Shown piece by piece: positions 60,854 to 64,000 of a stretch of DNA of 64,000 bases (position 1 is the stretch's first letter; each line of letters opens with the position of its first letter). The translations under genes were made by a program, and so were the position numbers. The stretch covers positions 2,887,001-2,951,000 of the forward strand of contig JABRWF010000005.1 in the NCBI GenBank assembly GCA_018343915.1. The letters run 5' to 3'. The notes beneath the pieces were generated by a model that searched no databases, was not told the DNA's origin, and was given only the letters and a program-made list of their open reading frames with translations. Origin of the DNA: Agroathelia rolfsii (lineage: Eukaryota > Basidiomycota > Agaricomycetes > Amylocorticiales > Amylocorticiaceae).

Positions 60854-62007
60854 CGGAAACCACAGGCCAACTTCGGGCCACAGTCCTTAAAACGAGCCCG
60901 TTCGAATTGCAGTTGTGCTTTTATATATCACCATCCCTCAGATTTAGTACTAGTACTAATATACCGGTCAGATGAGCAATTTATGACGAGAGTGACGATT
61001 CGGGCCGCAGTCAAGAAGTCAAGTGTGCATATACTATTCAGGCATCCATATCAGCTGCTCAGGGCAGGTATGTCGGGCCATGTGTCACTACAAGTCGAAC
61101 TTGCTTGCCGGTCTTCTTGTGTGAACAATTTGACAATCAAATAGGAGCAGTAAAAGTACCGCGGTATTAGTAGAAGGAACCAATGATCATCATGACATGC
61201 CAAGATTATATGTGTCTGGAACTACCGGATTATCTATTGCGTATGTTTTTGCATTAGCGACTCGAAAAAAAAAAATCGACTTGAAAGGCGAGGGACGTCG
61301 GAAGTATAGGCCCTAAATATATAGGCCTGAATAAGTATTTCGACGCGATCCAGAGGGCTATAAGTCTCCTACTTAGATCGGCATGAGGGCGTTGAGTATT
61401 AGCCTTGCCGCAGAACGTTCACTGTCCGATCCAGTCCGGATCACGATGCATGTAATGTAGTACGGTAACATGACTTGCAAGTCCGCAGGCCACAAGGATA
61501 TTCCCCTGGTCGAAGCATTTAATATTGTTATTTGGCAATTGGTGTTGCCAAATGCAGCAAATGATCGAGGGGTCAAGATGAGTACTCGAGAAAAAAATCA
61601 AATTGGGCAAATGGATTTCCTCCGTCTCAAAGTTTGATCATGCAAGTGTATTGGGAGAGAGAGAAAAAGCGATATGTGGCAAATTGCGTGACTAGACTGA
61701 GACTATTCACACTGGTGTATCAAAGGAAAGGATAGGGTCAAAATCACCAGTATGATATGTTAAAAATGAGTAGAGTAGAAAGTGAAAGATGAAGTTTGAT
61801 GCCCGGGTATCAAATAGCGAGCTAAAACATGTGTTACTGGTCAGCTATCCTAGCTAAAGCGATCGCAATTATGGCAAGTGTTCAAGAGACACGCTCGCGT
61901 CGTCGAAAAACTACGTTCGGCGGCCTTACTTGTACTTTAAATAAATATTATAGGACACCATCCATGAGGATGCCAAAAAAATGGAAGCGGATTATATCCC
62001 ATGGAGT
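60854..62007. other. intergenic region upstream of beta-galactosidase copy 2
   Basis: 1.15 kb. The first 150 bp upstream of copy 2 are related to the copy 1 promoter. The rest has no supported gene; an A-run lies at about 61265-61275. Confidence 0.5.
60920..60927 (-). promoter_or_regulatory. TATA box of beta-galactosidase copy 2
   Basis: Minus strand reads TATATAAA, 67 bp upstream of the ATG, matching the copy 1 promoter layout. Confidence 0.6.
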
Positions 62008-63296
62008 TTAGTCCTGGGGTTGTGCATCAGGGTCAATCGACATCAGTAACGCTCTCGAGCGCGTCATAGGGATTCGTCGTATGGGATTCGAGGCAACAGC
62101 ACTACGCCGTGAAGATGAAGGTTGAGACGGCTGTAATGGTGCGTCGATCGCCATGACCGAGGTGGCAAAAGAAAGACCAGAGGGCTGGATCCTTCTTCTA
62201 AGATGATCATGCGCTGGGATTGGTTCTTGGATTGGGATAGGAATAGGAGCACGTCGGCGCGTGATGATGTTCACGGTAGTTTCTTCGACAGGCTCCCCTG
62301 GCTCCGGTTGATCGGGTGATGGTTCAGTCCAGAAAGCGTGCATGTCGTCTGTTGACAATCGTGGCTGCTTAGATCTTCTAGGACGATCCTCCTGATGGGA
62401 GGCAGTTTGTCGCGATGAGATGCTGATTTCGCTTTCTCGAGGAGACCGCACTCGAGAGTGCCCTTCGGATGACATAGACAAAGGTAATGAAGGCTCATTC
62501 AAGCTGTCATCCCTGTGCGTATCTTTTCTTTTCAGAGATCGTACTTGGACATGAGGACCGGCAGATATGTCCTCAGGACCCAGAGCCTGACCAGCACGCC
62601 TAAATAGAAATAAGTAATCCGACACAGCGATACTCAAAGAGACAAAGGACTCGCTCAAGCTTCATTTTGTGACATTTCTTTTTCAAAGCGTGGTACTTCT
62701 TTCTCCATTCTTCTAGCTCGTCCTTTGCTTGATCCCTTTCTCGATTGGCCTTGGCCTCACCCTCGGCATGAGCCCTCGAAGCAGCCAGACTACTTTCGGC
62801 ACGGCTCATAAGCATCAACTTGTCGTGCTTAAGGTCACGGATGCGAGCCTCGAGGGTGGCCACCCGCATTTGAAGCTCTTGTGTTTGTAGTATCCCGGGT
62901 CCTAATTCGCCGAAGTAAATGCGCCGGATGGAAGGATACATGAAATCATGGTATTTGTCGGGTATCAAAGCAGGATTTAAAGTCACTGAAAATGTGGAAA
63001 GATTGTGTCGCCGTCCGATGGGATGTTTTAGTAAAATAAGTTGACATTGGTATGATGTCAGTACTGGAGATACATACCTGTGGTGAAAGGCTGCCGACAC
63101 GTGGGACATTGCGATCGGACTGCATCCTCGCTCTTATGCACCCAAGACGCAATACATTCCTCACAGTTCAAGTGACCTAAAAGCATGCATTTTGAGAAAC
63201 ATGAAAGTGGCTCGATGTTGAAAGCAACTAACCACAGGGCAGAGCCACAGGTGACTTCAACTGTTCAAGACAAATTGCACAACCAAAGTCACTCAT
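62008..63296 (-). CDS. RING-finger protein with coiled coil
   Basis: Probable E3 ubiquitin ligase. The N-terminus MSDFGCAICLEQLKSPVALP starts a C3HC4 RING. A phase-matched intron joins GHLNCEECIASWVHKSED, followed by SQCPTCRQPFTT. All eight metal ligands are visible. After another intron, QTQELQMRVATLEARIRDLK starts a long coiled coil that continues through ESSLAASRAHAEGEAKANRE and KDELEEWRKKYHALKKKCHK. The C-terminal third is Ser/Arg/Pro-rich and disordered (SRVRSPRESEISISSRQ) and ends SIDPDAQPQD. The RING-coiled coil layout is common in uncharacterised agaricomycete proteins; the substrate is unknown. Confidence 0.85.
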
Positions 63297-63794
63297 TTCT
63301 GAGAAATCTCTTGCAGTAGATGTGGGCCAGTCGTGGAACAGAGCTCTGGATGGCTATGGCTGACAAACAAGCAGCCTAGCTCATCTATTATACAGTGAGC
63401 AAGAAGAGAATCCGTCAAGGCAAGGTAGGCGTTGTTTGAATGCTAATCGCCGTTTGTGGTTACGATAAATCACACGAGGATGTCACGCAGTCTGTTTAGA
63501 TCATGATCACGTGATCATACAATCTATTGTTCTCTCTTTCAAGTCTTATCACTGAACATCTTTCGCGGCACCCTTTGGGCAGACAATGGTAAAGTTAGAG
63601 GTTAGTTGATGGTTGTGACAGCCTCGTGAACCAGCATAGCAGTACTTCTATATACAGCAATCGATGGCAATCAATCTATCGGGGTGGTATTGCCAGTGGT
63701 TGATATGACTCGTTACCTTGCAATAGTATAATATATAAACATACAGCACCATATCGCATGTGGATAACGTGGTAATAATTGCCTGAGTGCTCAA
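63297..63794. other. intergenic region
   Basis: About 500 bp between the RING gene start and the stop of the partial gene at the window edge. No gene seen. Confidence 0.5.
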
Positions 63795-64000
63795 TCAGGT
63801 TTGATCGGGTTCGGGTAGTACTTTGCGCTTTTTTGGCACTCTTTGAATACTTCGAACTCTGGTTTCATTTGAGGCGACGGGATTCGAAACTTCAATATCT
63901 GCACCAGCTTGGAATTTTTGTGCACTTTGCGGTTTTGAGGCATGCCAAGAATTAGGCCGGCTATCCGGTCGTGTTGGGGTTGGAGAAGACTATACCGAAT
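63795..64000 (-). CDS. 3' end of a gene, product with C-terminal PKKRKV nuclear signal (partial)
   Basis: The rest of the gene lies beyond the right edge. The visible last exon probably follows an acceptor near 63990 (GTATAG). It reads SSPTPTRPDSRPNSWHASKP, continues with VSNPVASNETRVRSIQR and ends VPKKRKVLPEPDQT and TGA. PKKRKV equals the classical monopartite nuclear localisation signal. The region is polar and disordered. Another frame is also open here, but its composition is less protein-like. No family recognised. Confidence 0.45.

Noticed and set aside
1..64000. A single secondary-metabolite or degradative gene cluster
   Set aside because: The secreted enzymes are interspersed with unrelated housekeeping genes and have mixed orientations. 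No backbone synthase, transporter or pathway regulator was recognised.

Overview
The window is nuclear DNA of a filamentous basidiomycete, most likely an agaricomycete. The genes are densely packed on both strands and cut by many 50-70 nt introns with GT..AG ends and CTAAC/CTGAC-like branch points. A blue-copper laccase, a GH18 chitinase with a chitin-binding tail, a LysM protein, GH35 beta-galactosidases and fungal forms of eukaryotic housekeeping genes all fit this. The species cannot be named from the sequence. Coordinates of multi-exon genes below span start codon to stop codon, introns included.

Left part (1-30 kb), mostly housekeeping. In order: NEDD8-activating E1 regulatory subunit (-), GINS subunit Psf1 (+, divergent, 180 bp apart), a mitochondrial-type DUF2358 protein (+), a secreted two-LysM protein (-), catalase (-), ribosomal protein uL14/L23 (+), an RBM18-like RNA-binding protein (-), a possible 76-residue small gene (-), an F-box/beta-propeller protein (-), a GH18 chitinase (+), the exosome helicase Mtr4 (+), a UPF0303 protein (-) and a PTEN-type phosphatase (+).

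Middle and right part (30-61 kb), a large inverted pair. Two GH35 beta-galactosidase genes face each other (30456-35176 + and 56108-60853 -), about 21 kb apart. Their 5' halves have diverged in exons, introns and promoters. A tract of about 2.25 kb in the 3' half (32901-35148 versus 56136-58383) is collinear without indels and looks identical, introns included, and divergence resumes immediately on both sides. This looks like recent gene conversion, or an assembly artefact. Between the two copies lie VPS25 (-), a type-B carboxylesterase-like protein whose nucleophile serine is alanine (-), a secreted Ser/Ala/Thr-rich protein (-), a 4.9 kb stretch nearly free of genes, a laccase (-), a 3.3 kb stretch without genes, and a HIRIP3-like histone chaperone (+).

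Right end (62-64 kb): a RING-finger protein with a coiled coil (-) and the 3' end of a gene (-) whose product carries a PKKRKV nuclear signal near its C-terminus.

The secreted hydrolases and oxidase (chitinase, two beta-galactosidases, laccase, LysM protein) suggest a saprotrophic or plant-associated life. Each has its own promoter, often with a clear TATA box, and there is no evidence of one co-regulated cluster. No tRNA, rRNA, CRISPR array, intact transposon or virus-like gene was recognised.
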